Shown one piece after another: positions 24,198 to 24,289 of a stretch of DNA of 24,289 nucleotides. Source of the stretch: JBEKYD01 sp049511335 (lineage in GTDB: Bacteria > Acidobacteriota > Terriglobia > Bryobacterales > Bryobacteraceae); assembly GCA_049511335.1 (NCBI GenBank), contig JBEKYD010000094.1, positions 1 through 24,289 of the forward strand, given 5' to 3'. The position numbers and the translations under genes were made by a program. The stretch's first letter is position 1. The number at the start of each line of letters is the position of its first letter. Below the pieces are notes generated by a model. The model saw only the letters and a program-made list of their open reading frames with translations. It was not told the origin of the DNA and did no database searches.

Positions 24198-24289
24198 TTC
24201 GCTGATCGATACCCAAGTACCTGAATCCGGCGTGAAGAATGCGATTTCAAACCTAAATCGGCTTCAGTCGGTTAACCTTGCGCAGGATG

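Noticed and set aside
1..24289. CRISPR array
   Set aside because: No series of identical repeats with unique spacers of regular length was found; the tandem units at 8649-8675 are only 9 bases and contiguous.

Overview
The window is high-GC bacterial DNA that most resembles an acidobacterium of the Solibacter/Bryobacter type. This is an inference from several features: an FmdA-type secreted amidase, a beta-lactamase domain inside an ABC permease, a short basic protein ending in a repeated Ala/Arg/Lys tail, a secreted 'EMKKQQVPVT'-type protein, and a tRNA with an 8/4 acceptor branch, a class described from Acidobacteria. No rRNA or other species marker is present. The whole window looks like an accessory region with many broken or mobile genes.

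Layout. 1-3174: a six-TM membrane protein (-), a saccharopine-dehydrogenase-like reductase (+), and three copies of short dispersed repeats in the spacers. 3175-6757: a two-gene ABC transporter operon (-) whose permease carries a whole class C beta-lactamase-type serine hydrolase domain. 6910-10474: a remnant of an integrated element on the minus strand, in order of transcription: AlpA/excisionase-like HTH, 8/4 tRNA(Ser-UGA)-like gene, helicase-like P-loop ATPase, a tiny ORF spanning inverted iteron-like repeats, a second HTH, a conserved hypothetical, an ECF-like sigma factor, and the 5' end of a second ATPase. Most junctions overlap by 1-8 bases, so translation is probably coupled. The last gene is cut off at the end of a 124-bp MITE-like element with 15-bp perfect terminal inverted repeats.

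10558-15413: an AT-hook protein (-), a stand-alone ATP-dependent DNA ligase adenylation domain (+), a large ComEC-like metallo-beta-lactamase protein with a frameshift near its N-terminus (-), and, divergent from it, an Mrr-type restriction endonuclease (+). 15985-18302: a secreted acetamidase/formamidase (-), a small basic protein (+) and a glycine-rich putative membrane protein (+). 18420-20216: four XRE-type regulators or fragments, one of them with two palindromic operators, and a secreted protein interrupted by one in-frame TAA. 20276-23301: a secreted small protein (-), then a tyrosine recombinase gene split into an N-terminal remnant and an intact catalytic domain with a secreted serine hydrolase gene (-) between them. 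23571-24197: a coiled-coil protein (-).

Main points for follow-up: the 8/4 tRNA in a mobile-element operon, the inverted iteron-like structure beside the ATPase, the MITE family with compensatory hairpin changes, and the split recombinase with serine hydrolase cargo.
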